From positions 1 through 64,000 of the forward strand of contig JXTB01000616.1 of the NCBI GenBank assembly GCA_002914805.1: a DNA stretch of 64,000 nt. The letters are read 5' to 3'. The DNA is from Parasponia andersonii. Taxonomy: Eukaryota > Streptophyta > Magnoliopsida > Rosales > Cannabaceae. The notes under the pieces are model-generated. The model did no database searches. It was not told where the DNA came from and saw nothing but the letters and a program-made list of their open reading frames with translations. The position numbers were made by a program, and so were the translations under genes. The stretch's first letter is position 1, and each line of letters begins with the position of its first letter. This document shows positions 51,241 through 63,483 of this stretch, in pieces.

Positions 51241-52958
51241 TTAATCCCTAGGTATGCCATCAGTTGAAGATGATCTCCTCCCATCATAACGCTATCAATA
51301 GTAAAAGAAAAGGGGAAAAAAAAAATCAGATTATAATAGTATGACACCAGTCATAAGCAGCATAGAGAAAAGCTACACCTCTCATGAGGGTCCTGACTGC
51401 CGACAACAACTATCTCAGCAAGATTGTGTTCTTTCCCACAATTCTACTTTTTTTGTTCTTTTGTCTACCGCAAAAACATCAGCAAGATTGTTCAGAGATG
51501 CTCCATACCTGTTTTCCAAAGGAGAATGGAACGTATTTGTACTTGATCATGTGGGAAATCTGTCTCCTCATAGTCATAACAAAAAGCACCATCCAGTAGA
51601 AAAGAAGTATGGGCCAAAATACAGGTACATCAAAGGCACTAAAGAATGTCATCCCAAAAGCAATACAAAGCGCCTTTGTAATAGAGTACCTTGAAAAAAG
51701 AAACTTCAATTATTATGTTTACCCAGAGGTTTTAAAAGTGAATTAAAAAATGCCCGAGAAGTTCCAAAATACAAAATGAAACTAATATGATCAAGAATGA
51801 ACTAGTTAATTGTTCCAAAATACAAAATGGCTGGTTTTATCAGTAGAGAAGAGTAGCAGGGGAAAAACTATAGACAATAAACAAAAAAAATATATCCGAA
51901 CATTAATTCAGCTAAGAAACATTGGTGATTAATAATCAATCTTCTGAGTGACAACTGACGACACCAGACTTTAAAGAAAACGAATCTAAATAGCAGTTTC
52001 ACGATTGATACATACTAATTACTAATTAAAAAATGCATAAGATAAGGAATCAACCATGATGACATTTTTGAATCGCAATCAAATGACAGACTTGAGAGTC
52101 TTGTTGAGAGATAACATGCCATCAGCCATATAGCTTTAACTTAGATTTTTCCAGGTGGGCGCCCTGAATTTAGACGAGGAAGATGGAATTTTGCCTTGTG
52201 TCGCAAGGAAATACATTATGGACAAAAGGGTAATGCGGAATTGCGGATTACTAGAGTATCAAGAACCCCTTTTTCTTTTTTGGAAAGAAACCCAAATTGC
52301 TTAAGGAACTGATATTTTTGCTTTCAGCTTTGAGGACAGTACTTTCAGAAAGGTCCCTAATCAGATATTAAGCCTTGCTCTAATCTATAAACCACCCAAA
52401 CTTCATCTTCAGAGATCTTAACACGCCATTTAGCAGTAGCTCAATTCAACAATCACAAACAAGTATAATACATATATCAATGAAAAATCGAAAAAGACCC
52501 CCCCCTCCCCCCCAAAAAAAAGGCAAAAAATTTGTAACAAAATTTCAGAAAAAGCCAGAGAAAAGGACAGCCAAATCAAGAAAACGACTGAGGAGTTATA
52601 NGGAGCCGCGGGTGGGGAGGGTGGGGCCGTCGGAGGAGGAGAGGTCGTGGATCTCGGGGTCAACCTGGGGAGAGAGAAAGCCGATGAGGAGGTTGAGAAT
52701 GTAGATCCCGAGTCCGTACGAGACGATGTAGAAGCCCTCGACCAGGTAGACACGGAGGGCGTAGATCAGGGCCACGCCCAGGCACGCGAGCCACCTGTGC
52801 AGCACGTGCGGCGTCGACTTGTCCAGAAGGTGCTGGTACCGCCTCGATACCGAGAAGGTCCATTGCGACAACGCCGCCGCCGGAGAAGACGACGACGACG
52901 ACGACGACGACGATTGCTCCTCCGCGGCGAGACCCAGGCCCGCCGCTCCGGATTCCAT
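51241..52958 (-). CDS. RER1: RER1, ER retrieval receptor (16 codons missing at an N)
   Basis: Exons on the minus strand: 52958-52602, 51689-51509 and 51291-51241 ([16 protein letters not shown] then TAA). RER1 is a Golgi multi-pass protein that returns ER membrane proteins lacking other signals. Visible are a poly-Ser N-terminus, [13 protein letters not shown], the first two membrane segments ([46 protein letters not shown]), then PTLPTRGS. Exon 51689-51509 gives [33 protein letters not shown], and [20 protein letters not shown]. In all RER1 proteins I know, about 16 residues (DEFKPF..RLPEFKFW) join TRGS to YS. They are absent here and were not found in the intron. The single N at 52601 lies exactly at that point, directly before TATAAC on the gene strand. 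A collapsed assembly gap is the simplest reading. Confidence 0.92.
52601..52601. other. Single N marking a probable hidden gap in RER1
   Basis: The N follows the codon for Ser119 and precedes TATAACTCC on the gene strand. With G at this site a GTATAAC splice donor would appear. About 47 coding bases expected before that donor are missing. Confidence 0.7.
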
Positions 52959-55057
52959 TGCCTTTTGTTTTCTCTCTCTAGGATTTAGGATGCAATGGCT
53001 GGTGCGCGATGATGAAATAATAGAAATAGTAAAGTTTGGGTGTACGGTAAACGCTATTTGGTGAGGAGGGAGGAGGAAGGAGGATCAGGATTGCCTCACT
53101 TTTCGGCTCTTCTCTTCTCTTCTCTTCTCTTCTCCCAACTTGTTTGATTTTGGTTCTCGCCGTGTCAACGTTCTTGGGCTGGGCTGGTTCCGCTAGGCTC
53201 ATCCATTTCGGCCCAATTCTCCTCAGCTTGGGCCTAAGTGGACCAATGTACCTCACTAGTTTTAATAGAGGATTAATTAGATATTTTATTTTTAAATTTT
53301 ACATTTAAATGTTTAGATAGATATATATATATATATATTTTTTTATATACCAATTTTAGTTACTGTGCTGCTGAAATATAATAAGTATATAATTTTTTTA
53401 CTTAAATTAGACTTATTTTTATAAAATCCGTTTTAATATGAGTTTAAAAACTTCTAAAATTAGGGTGGATGTCTTTTTTTTTTTTTCTAAACACTTCGTT
53501 TTTTTATATAAAAAGTCAATTTTTTCGTCTTTATATAGCTAATTGGCCAAATATATGTATTTTTATATTTGAAATATTTACTTACATATTAGCTTTAATT
53601 TATTTTGGAGTATATTAGTTTTATAGTTTTATACTGTGTGCACCGTATATTTTGCATTTGGTATAGCGAAGAAGGAGCGAGTTTCTCATTCATTGCAATA
53701 TCCAGCTAAGGATCAATCAAAATAGACGCAGCTTCAGATAAACGTGTCTCCCACCTATACTTGAATATCACTGCCATAACCATCCATCATATCCTTTATT
53801 TCTATTTGAGCACAACTCATGGAACATCTCTCCCTTTTTATAGTTAGGTATACAGCATTGTAAGGAAATCTCGTCTTTTTGACCAATTTTTATAAAGCAA
53901 TGCTCTTATCAATATTTAAAATACCGATATTCACTTTAAATTGGTCCAAATTTAGGTTATTTTATTATAAGACCCTTTTATTAGAGTGTTATTATATTAG
54001 TGATCTCGCCTAGTATTGGATTTTTAATTTTTCTAAGATTAACCATAAGTCACTAATATAGTGACTACGTTACGTATTATCAATGTTGTTACACTTTTAA
54101 AAAAGTTATTTTACAGAGTGCTTTAGAGGGAGTTTCTTTCTTTAAAGATATGAGTTCTAAAAATCAATATTAATTTTATAGTTTTTTTTTTTCTTTTTTT
54201 TTTTTAGTAAATTAACCCCAAAAAAAAAAATGAATCTAATATCATCCTCCAAAATTTACTATTCAGCCTAATTACGTCTTGGAAAGGTCAGTTTACCCCC
54301 AAAATACCATTTGTCAAGTCCAAATCCCCAATTTACAATGTGATTCCTTAATTTCTCGAGTCCCTTATTAGCTAATGGTCGTTTTTTATACTTGAATTTA
54401 ATAAGCAGTATGAACTAAACATAAATATTAACAAGCTCGGCTATTTTGCTAAAAAAAAAACGAAAAACAAAAACAGAATGTGGACATTTTATCTCCAAAA
54501 AAAAAGTGGAGATTTATTAATAGGAGAGGTTAAAAAAAAAAAAAGAAAAAGAAAATGACCATTGCATTTGCTAATAGCTATAAATATAATGACTCCAATT
54601 TGGGTGGTCTTTATGACATTTGACCTTCACGTCCTTACGAACCCGTCGTCATTTCATACATAACCATCCATCAGTATTATCCTGAGGATAGATTACGTGG
54701 AAATTCTAATTAAACCGCGAAAATTACTCTCTCTCTCTTAATGGTAAAAAACTGTGAAATATTAATTATTGTTAAAATGACAATTATATTTTTATTTCAA
54801 AAAAATTACAATTATATTTCAATTAAACATAAAAAATTAGACAATTATACAAAACTTTAAATGATATTTTAGTCGGACCGGAAGCGTTTATTTTGGCGGT
54901 GGATCGGTCAAATTGTCAGGCCTCATCTTTGGAAGGACCACCATTAGCGTCTCCTTCGAGGGTCACTGCATTTCATTTCTATTTCATTTGCTCAAAAGAG
55001 ATCGAACCCAGTTTCTGTAAAGTGAATATCCTACATTGCTCATTTTTCCGTTTCTGG
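52959..55057. other. Divergent upstream region of RER1 and PTEN2
   Basis: Next to RER1 is a CTCTT pentamer repeat (53107-53134) in its promoter or leader. The middle is AT-rich, with TA and poly-T/poly-A runs (53318-53338, 54182-54208). The GC-richer stretch from about 54880 is the probable PTEN2 promoter and leader exon. No other gene is supported. Confidence 0.55.
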
Positions 55058-55600
55058 GTATGAATCTTGTGTGTTTTTATGCTTTGGGTGTGTAAGCTGA
55101 TTCGTTATGCAGTTCATATGTATGTAAAAATGGCGCATTACCCATTTGACAAGTGTTCTTGCCAGATCTCTATCATTAGGAAATGCGTTATTTTAAACCG
55201 TATTCACTATTCAAGTATGAATTTTGGGCTTTCTTTGTTTGGTTTCTGCTTTTTCTGAACCGCTTAATCTTACATTAAAACGGGCAAACACTGATTTAAA
55301 TCATTTGTTATGTTCTCTTATATGGGATATGGTGATGATTGTGATGCAATATGAGAACAATAATTTTCAGACTAGACTGTTTTTAGCATCACAGCTCTGT
55401 GAAGGACTATTTTTAAGCCAATGGTTAGATGTGCCTTTAGGTGGGAACGTATACTTGAGCTTCCTTCTATGTGAAAAACATGGAGCTTTTTAAATTTGTG
55501 GTTAAGTTCTTGTTTCGTATTTTTTGGTAATAATACATGGTGCTCTACTAGCTACGTGTCACAAACTCACTCAGTTTTAATAACTATGTTATATTGGCAG
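55058..55600 (+). other. Predicted intron in the PTEN2 5' UTR
   Basis: TCTGG/GTATGAATC at 55058 gives a donor, and TATTGGCAG/AATGG at 55600 gives an acceptor one base before the start codon. The interval is T-rich like the other introns. Leader introns are common in plant phosphatase genes; the exact transcript is not proven. Confidence 0.55.
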
Positions 55601-55601
55601 A

Positions 55602-58600
55602 ATGGACTCAAAATCTACTAATTTATCGCCTCAGCCTTCTGCTAAAGCTTCTGATGTAGAAGATTCTGTTCCTGCTGTCTCTGGACAGAAGAATAATAAC
55701 AGTGAGTTAGCATCCGTGCCATCAGCTTCTGGAACGTCATCTTGGGCATTGAAAATACAGCAATCATTGGGAGACGCAGTGAAAGAGAGTCAAAGTGGAA
55801 TTGCTGGAATGTCAGCACTTACCCGTTTTACTAGAGGGTTTGGTTCACAGACACCTTCAGTGGATTCTCCACCAGATAAGGATGTTAAAGGAAACACAGA
55901 GAGTCAGCAATCTGGTGTTTTTGAATCATTCACAAAAGGTTTAGTTGATTCATCTCGGAGTGCAGTCAAGGCTATGCAGGTTAAAGCACGCCGTATAGCC
56001 TCTCAAAACAAAAGAAGATACCAGGTACCTTAGTAGATATCTTAATAAGCTGCTTTGACTGTCTCTATGGTTTACAATTAACTTTCAATACGGGTTCCAG
56101 GATGTCTTTTGGGTTATGGATGCGGTTCCTAGCTTGGCGCTATTCCCTTCGTGTAAAGCGGGCTTATGACTCTATGAACCAAGTCACTCATTTTTACCCT
56201 GTTTTGCATTAAAGAAATTAAAATATATCTCCTAAATTATTTTATATCATATATACTTGTTTGTATGCTTGTTTTTCCATTCTGCTGCGGTCTTCCAAAT
56301 CAAATTAATATTTATGCATTCATTCTGTGCATCGATGACTGAAGCTCATTGTTGTTGTTACTATATAAAGTTTGATTTTTTTTTTCCCCTTCATCTTGGG
56401 AGTATCAGTAGTTACATCTTCATATATGTCAAATATAATTTACAGGATGGAGGTTTTGATTTGGATATGACATATATTACTGAGAACATAATCGCTATGG
56501 GTTTCCCAGCTGGTAGTATAACCTCTGGTCTTTTCGGTTATCTTGAGGTCAGAAATTTCCTGGTTTTCTATTGAAATTCAATTCCCTTCATTTATTTTTT
56601 TAAGAATTATCAATTAAATAATGTGTTGCAGGGGTTCTATCGGAATCACATGGAGGAAGTAATCAACTTTTTTGAAACTCACCACAAGGTAAAATATAGT
56701 TTCCAATTGAATGACCGGAAGTTGCTACTTCTGCCATATTAGGGAATTTAGTTATGATTAGGAGGATATGTTACTCCTATCTCTAACTTTCAGGAATTCA
56801 GAATCTAATTTACATTTTATTTGGCTAATGAATATCAGGTTTTAAAATTTGATGTCTCTAAAGCTTTTACTTACTCTGCAGGGAAAATACAAAGTATACA
56901 ATCTTTGTTCGGAGAGGTTGTATGATGCATCACTATTTGAAGGGAAGGTACGCTTTTTCAATTTTTAGCTGCAATTTAGTATATTTGATTCCTCACAATA
57001 GTTTCGCAATTTGCTATCCTTTTGTGGTGGATCCTAAGATTCAAGGTTTTCCCTATGGTATTAATTTACATTTTGCTCAAATCCAAAGGCATACATTCCA
57101 AATAAACCAGTATAGAGAGGTGGGCTTACGAAGTGCAGTGGTGAAGAGAATGTATATTGCCCGTAGAGTGCTGCTGCACTAAAGCCCTTACCCCTTGATT
57201 GTCTTTTTCATGGAGTGCTGGTTTGTGACATAATTTTGTCCCTTTTCAAAATTTTCATTTCGTTTTTCAGGTTGCAAGTTTTCCATTGGATGACCACAAT
57301 TGCCCCCCAATTGAGCTCATAAAATCATTCAGTCAAAGTGCGTATTCTTGGTTAAAGGAGGATATACAAAATGTCGTGGTTGTTCATTGTAAAGCTGGTA
57401 TGGCAAGGACTGGATTAATGATATGTAGTCTTCTCTTATTCCTTAAGGTGAGGTATTTATCAACCCCCACAAGACTTTGGAATCGTATGGGTGAAAATAT
57501 TTTATTTTTTTAACTTCCATATGTCTCTGCTTTCATGATTGAGATTGATTTCTTTATCTTCTCTGCAGTTCTTCCCAACAGCTGAAGAGGCTATTGATTA
57601 CTACAACCAGAAAAGATGTGTAGATGGAAAAGCTCTGACTCTCCCAAGTCAGATTGTCAGTCAGTTACTATTTAATAATAGTGATGCTGTTATCTTTCTA
57701 AGAGTAGATTTTCTTTATATAACTCTGACAAGTAATTATTCTATATTTGATAGAGGTATGTCAAATATTTTGAGCGTATCTTGACAGACTTCAAAGGAGA
57801 AAATCAGCCTGGTCGTAGGTATACTTCTAATATCTTTCTCAGAATTTTTTATTTGCCCCCATAAGGAAAGTACTGAACATTGTTATTGTACAGATGCATG
57901 CTCAGGGGATTTCGGATTCACAAATGCCCTTACTGGATTAGGCCCTCTATTACAATCTCTGATCATAATGGTATGATTCACATTCCTGCTGCCCTCACAC
58001 CTTCATCCTGCACTATTTGTAATGTATTTTGAGTAATGTCGTTCTGTTATTTCTAGATCCTCATTATGAATGTAAGCCACCATTCTGAAGGATAGTTAAT
58101 TTGTTGCCCGAGAGACATTTTTGCTTTATGTGTGTATTCACCTAATTGGAAGTGCTTCGTTTCAGGAATTGACTATAATTATGATCTAGAGTTTCTTTCC
58201 ATTCAAAAAAAGGTGTCAAATATTAGTTCTTTCACTTAAGATTTACATGAATGGAATTTGGGCAAGTATCATTAACAGTAATTGTTTACTGTGTGTGCTT
58301 GATCGAGTAAACTATAAGTTTGTCTCCTTGCATTTGTTTGCTTTTCAAGATGTATGTCTGCCTTTTTAGGTTATAAGTTAAAGTCTGACTATGAGGTTAA
58401 AATCCATAAATCATTAAAAGGTTTCTTGTAACTATGGTTAATGGGCCATGTGATTTTCCTGGATTTCTCACTCAAATAATTTTAACATTCTTTCTGATTT
58501 TGGAATGCTGTGCACAGTTCCTTCTTTTATCAATTTATTTTCATATTTCATTTGTGGTTATTAAAGCAGATGTTTACCCTAATTACAGGTATTCTGTTCT

Positions 58601-59848
58601 CTACAAGAAAACATCCAAAAACAAAGGATCTAATGGTAAGCTTTTATTGGAAATATGCTACTTGAAACCATCCCCCTCCCTTTCTCTTTTTCCTCTTCGG
58701 TCTTATAGTTTCGAGTCTTTTGACCTTTTTACTACTGTGTCAAAATTCTAATTTTAGCTAACTAATTCATATTGCAGCCGGAAGATTTCTGGATGAAAGC
58801 ATCAAGAAAAGGGATCGTGGTGTTTGCTCTACCTGGGGAACCTGGTTTAACAGAGTTGGCAGGGGACTTCAAAATTCATTTTCATGAACGGCAAGGAGAT
58901 TTTTACTGGTTTGTACTCTCTGTCTTAATAATGTGATTCTCATCATATGTGACCATATAACTTCAGTTAAAATCTTTTCGGCGATTGATCTTGTCTCATC
59001 TGTTGTACTAAGCATCCTGCATTGTGATATTGAGTTTCATAAGTCAGTAATCCAAAAATGAGCTTCTATCTAGGAACAAGATAGAACTGAATGAATTATT
59101 TGGTGTTTAATTTCTCTGCAGTTGGTTAAATACAACAATGACGGAAAACAGAAAGATCTTAGATGCATCCGAGCTTGATGGTTTTGACAAGGTAAATGGC
59201 ATGACCATCTGTATTACTGGATTCTGCACTTTTTTAATCGCAGATACATGTTTCTCTTTTCCCCCACTGTCACTTGATTCTGCTTTCTAATGAAAAGCCA
59301 TTGGTTGTGATTGGCAGAGGAAATTGCCTTCTCCAGGATTCCAGGTTGAAATTGTGATGATAGACTACGATGGTACTTTACCAACACGGTCTAAAGCCAA
59401 TTCTGCTGGCTCAAAATCTGATAGTAGCTCTACTAGTTATGCTCCTGTCTCAAATGCTGGAGTTGAATCTAATTCCAACAGAAAACAAGTCCCTCAAAAT
59501 GAAGATGATGATGATGTATTCTCAGACAGTGATGGCGAGGAACAAGGAGCTGCTAAGAACCAAGCAGCTCGGACTACTTCTGGAGCTGAACATGTTCCTG
59601 CATCTACCACCACATCAGAACAAATTGGAAATTTATCCCGCGAGACTAATCGGCTATCTCTTGGGTCAGAGAAACGTTCGCATGTAAATGTTTTGCAAGA
59701 AGCAACTACTGATGAGGCAAGAAAAACCGACTCCTGTCATGAGGCCCTTCCTAAGATAGATTCAGATGGGGTGAATGATATTAAGTCAATAGCTGCTGAT
59801 GCTTCAGTTTTCACTTTCGGGGATGATGAAGATTTTGAAAGTGATTAA
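55602..59848 (+). CDS. PTEN2: PTEN2-type phosphatidylinositol 3-phosphate phosphatase
   Basis: Twelve exons: 55602-56024, 56446-56547, 56632-56688, 56882-56947, 57271-57447, 57569-57655, 57754-57818, 57894-57970, 58589-58635, 58778-58908, 59122-59191 and 59318-59848. They join in frame to 610 residues, essentially the length of Arabidopsis PTEN2A. Residues 1-141 are a plant-specific Ser-rich extension. The phosphatase domain follows: FDLDMTYITENIIAMGFPAG, WPD-loop region FPLDDHNCPP, and the P-loop HCKAGMARTG with catalytic Cys at about 256. Plant PTEN2 has M-A where animal PTEN has K-G, so this is normal. The C2 domain includes GFRIHKCPYWIRPSITISDHNG, VVFALPGEPGLTELAGDFKIHF and CWLNTTMTENRKIL. 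The C-terminal tail (from about 445) is acidic and disordered (EDDDDVFSDSDGEE, GDDEDFESD). All key residues are present. It is convergent with the SDN gene, 875 bp apart. Confidence 0.96.
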
Positions 59849-60723
59849 AGAAATGCCAGTTTCCCATTGCTTCCAGCATTCGTTGTTAACGTTTGTACCT
59901 TATTATTCTTCACGTCATTTTTTTTGGCCCAAACGACGTAGGTTGTATCATTTTGTGCCCAAAGCATTAACAAATTTTCATTTGATTATCATGAACGTAT
60001 GTTTCAGATGAAATGGCAGTAAAACGATTTAAAGAACAAAATAACATGTTTATGTGCATAAGCAACAGCTGCTTCACTAGAAAAGACCATTCAATTTTCA
60101 CTTCAACGATAAAATTCTGGAAAACATGGCATCTTACCGGAAACGGCAGTACCTGCTTCATGAGTTTAAGGCAGCAAATCTTATAGAAAACTACAGGTCG
60201 TATGCATTTTTTTCCCCTAAAGGGAGAAAACTCGTCACTGGGGTGAGCCATGAGCATTTTCGCATGGTCTAAATCCGTTTCTACTAACTTCTACAAACGG
60301 CTTATCTTCATAATCGACCCATAAAAATGCTGAATAAATAGCCTTTGGTTCTAACATTACAAATACGGTAACAGAAATTGTTGGAAACAAAATTGGGATT
60401 GTGAAAATAAACAAACAACAAATTGCAAAACTTGGTGCAACCTCTGCTGCTACCTTAAGTAATCCGAAAAAAATTGGGTAATGTCTGATTTAAAAACATC
60501 GCCTCTCTCCCCTTGCTTTCTCTTTGCCTTTTCTCTTAGCAGTACGACGTATCCGGCCATAACAAACAGAACAGAACATTGAGGAGAAAGGAAATCCTTG
60601 GAATCCATATCTTGGGATGCCATGGAATCCACGCAAAACCTTCCCAGATATGAAAGTAGCCAAGGTGAGAGCAAGCATATGGACCTGGGACTCGAATGAA
60701 ACTAATAACAGTTCAGGCAACAT
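59849..60723. other. Convergent 3' interval between PTEN2 and SDN
   Basis: Should hold both 3' UTRs. Minus-strand open frames at 59967-60257 and 60450-60723 show no family resemblance and no splice logic tying them to the SDN gene. Confidence 0.5.
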
Positions 60724-63483
60724 TTAATGCCGTTTCCTGTTTCCTTTCTTGTCATTTCGGTACTTGGATACAATTTTAGTCAGCCTAGAAATTTGGACAT
60801 CCCTACTTTTCAGTTCTTTCTGCAGTCTTTCAATCTCTTTCAGGTGATCACAACACTGATCCGAGTCATGCTTTAATTCTTGCTCCAGTCTCTCGGTCTC
60901 TCCAACATTATCATAATGCTCATTTGGGTCTGCCAGTGTCTCCACTTCCATCTCATCTGATTTCAGTTTTTTGGATAGCGTTTCATCGACTTGAGCAGCT
61001 CTCTTCTTAGACAGGTCCCCACCAGGGCAATCACCATGAGCCATTTTACGAACATACAGACTACAAGTTTGACCCGTGCTGCATTGGAATGTGAAAAGTT
61101 TCTGGGGCCGTCCATACGAATCCTGGCATAATTTAGATCAACACGATATTTGCCGAATTAGCCAATCACACAACTGACATACACTTGTCTCTAGTATTCA
61201 AATGCGCGATATGTTGTTCCTATGCGGGAGTCTAGATTTACAAATAATTTAAAATAATAGCACTAATGTTGAGTACCTTCTCTTCTCTGCCTTTAACATT
61301 TTCATATGCTTGTCCTGCTTCCTGTGAATTCTTAAATATAGCGGAGGCAGAGTATTTATCTCCTTTACCTTTTCTAGTTGGCTGCCGAAATCATCCAATA
61401 AGTTAGCTTAGGAGAGAGAAAAAGCACATGAATAATAAAAGAAACCCGACAATTATATTTATGAATAGATATCTTATCAAAATAATTTTGGTCTAAAAAA
61501 CTTGGTTCAACGTGACATCCTAACAACCTACTTAATTAAGCTGTCTTAAAATAGACAAACTCATTGTGTTATTGTTTTGTTTTTGAAATTCAATGATTTC
61601 CCTAAAAAGCACATAATGCTACGAGTGTTTTAATATATGACACCGACACAAATCTTGAATAAGATATAAATATCACCAGTTAATACACGCTAATCTGAAA
61701 TGAGGTCATGGCAAAAATTTGACATATGCAAATGACAATATTGGAGGATGGACAAAATATAAACAAGACAAACAACGACATCTTTTTCTCAAATGGGAAT
61801 GAGATTGTTGTCACTGAAAATAACGATCCATAGATCTAGACACAGTGCAACAAAAATACTGAAGAAATATGTTAACAATCCCAAATATGCCGAATCAGGA
61901 TATTCTATAAAATTAAGAAATGAAGAGTGTGGTCTACCTTGATTTCAATTGTAAAGTCCCCAGGAATAACCTTTAGCAATTCTTCACTGGATACATATGT
62001 TGGTATCCGATGAAAAAGTAGTTTTGACATTTCAATTTCAGGCACCTACAGTTTTTAACACACAGATGCATGATTTAACAAACTTTACGGTAAATGAAGC
62101 TAGAGATAATACTATATGAATATAATTGCCAACTCACATCCGCTTCAGTTAAGGGGATAGTATCATTGACTTTATGCTCTATCCTAGCAAGAACAAGTTT
62201 CATGGCAGCACAAGCATCATCCAAACAATTATGCGGAGCACCCCTCTTCCGCACTTCATAGCCCAATAAAGACTGTCAAAGGAACATAGAACAGTAAGGC
62301 TTGCATCTAAAAGCAGAAGATGGTAATTGGTTGCTTATGTATGCAACTCTGCATGGTAACATTTATTATTAGGAAAAGATTGACTGAAAATAAACAAATT
62401 GAGCGAAAGCAAGAATCAATTTATTCACAAAAGTTTTCTACAAACATCATCAAACAATCCTAAAACAAATGAATAAAGCATACTTTTCAAATATGAAACA
62501 ATTAAGAATGTAAATGTCTAGTAAATTAATGACTGTTAAATTAAATGTAAGCAAAAAATATTTTCTTCAAAATTGCTGCCATAAACAGATTGCTGGTAGA
62601 AACTAGAAATAACTTGAATCTTTCACTTGCCTTACACAAATTATTCAAAGAAGGCCGTCTAGAGAAAGGTCCATCTGAATATCTGAATATAAGCGAGGTA
62701 TCAATCACCCATGCATGGTCTATCTTCAACGCTGAACCCAAAAGATAAAAATCATAACAACTGACAAATGAGTAGAAACTAATAGAACTTCAAACATGGT
62801 TACACTGAATATAGCAGAAAAACGATGAGAACTGATAGGTAAAGTGACGGTTCTACTAACCATTGAGGTCATTACTTAAGCTGTGACCTGCTAAAATTTT
62901 TCCACTTGATAACAACTTCATCATTGATTTCTACAATACGCACCAAACTGGTTCAGATAAAGAATGTTGACAGAAATTATTCAAAACCCGCAAAGCAATT
63001 ATACTACACCTGTACATCCGACAATGAGCATATCACTCCCTCCAGATCTGCTGCAGTAATGCCTGTTATTTCAGTTCTATAATCTGCAACTGCTTTATTG
63101 GGCTTTACAAGTTCATCCAATTTGACCTGAAAATCCAAACTTTAAAATTGATGGGCATACAAAGGAACCCCTGACAGGTCTAGAACCACCAGAAGCTGTA
63201 GCAGGGGAATTTTTTCCATTTGTAATTTGTTTCAAATTGAACGAAGTGACATGGGAAAATTGATAGAGGAAACAAAATAGTTCATAAAAGATTTAACAAA
63301 GTTACTTATTTAGTGAAAGGTGATAAACATAACCTACAGTACCCGTAAATTGCGATCCACAACACACACTCTCACTAATGCTTCAGTTCCGTCTACGCAC
63401 AGAACCATCTCACAATCAACAGCAAGAATCTTATCTGATCTCATCACCTTGGACTTTTTTCCAAGCTTTGTAATGACCCAATC
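60724..63483 (-). CDS. SDN: Small RNA degrading nuclease (SDN family), 3' part
   Basis: Eight exons are visible on the minus strand: 63483-63343, 63126-63010, 62930-62861, 62731-62631, 62272-62138, 62045-61938, 61381-61277 and 61122-60724, giving 391 in-frame residues. The 5' exons lie beyond 64000. SDN proteins are 3'-5' exonucleases that degrade mature small RNAs. The DEDD catalytic set is complete: D and E in [11 protein letters not shown] in GHSLSNDL, and H with D in [14 protein letters not shown]. Around it are [13 protein letters not shown] and [21 protein letters not shown]-terminal RRM-like part ([30 protein letters not shown]) follows. The protein ends with an acidic/charged coiled coil ([23 protein letters not shown]) and a basic tail. 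The intron after exon 62731-62631 begins AAG/GCAAGT, a GC-AG intron. Which SDN paralogue it is cannot be settled without the N-terminus. Confidence 0.93.

Noticed and set aside
52647-52988. 113-codon plus-strand open frame with poly-Arg
   Set aside because: Antisense of RER1 exon 1 and its GAC repeat; no independent support.
57360-57420. Unusual P-loop in PTEN2 (M-A in place of K-G)
   Set aside because: This is the normal form in plant PTEN2 proteins, so it is not a mutation.
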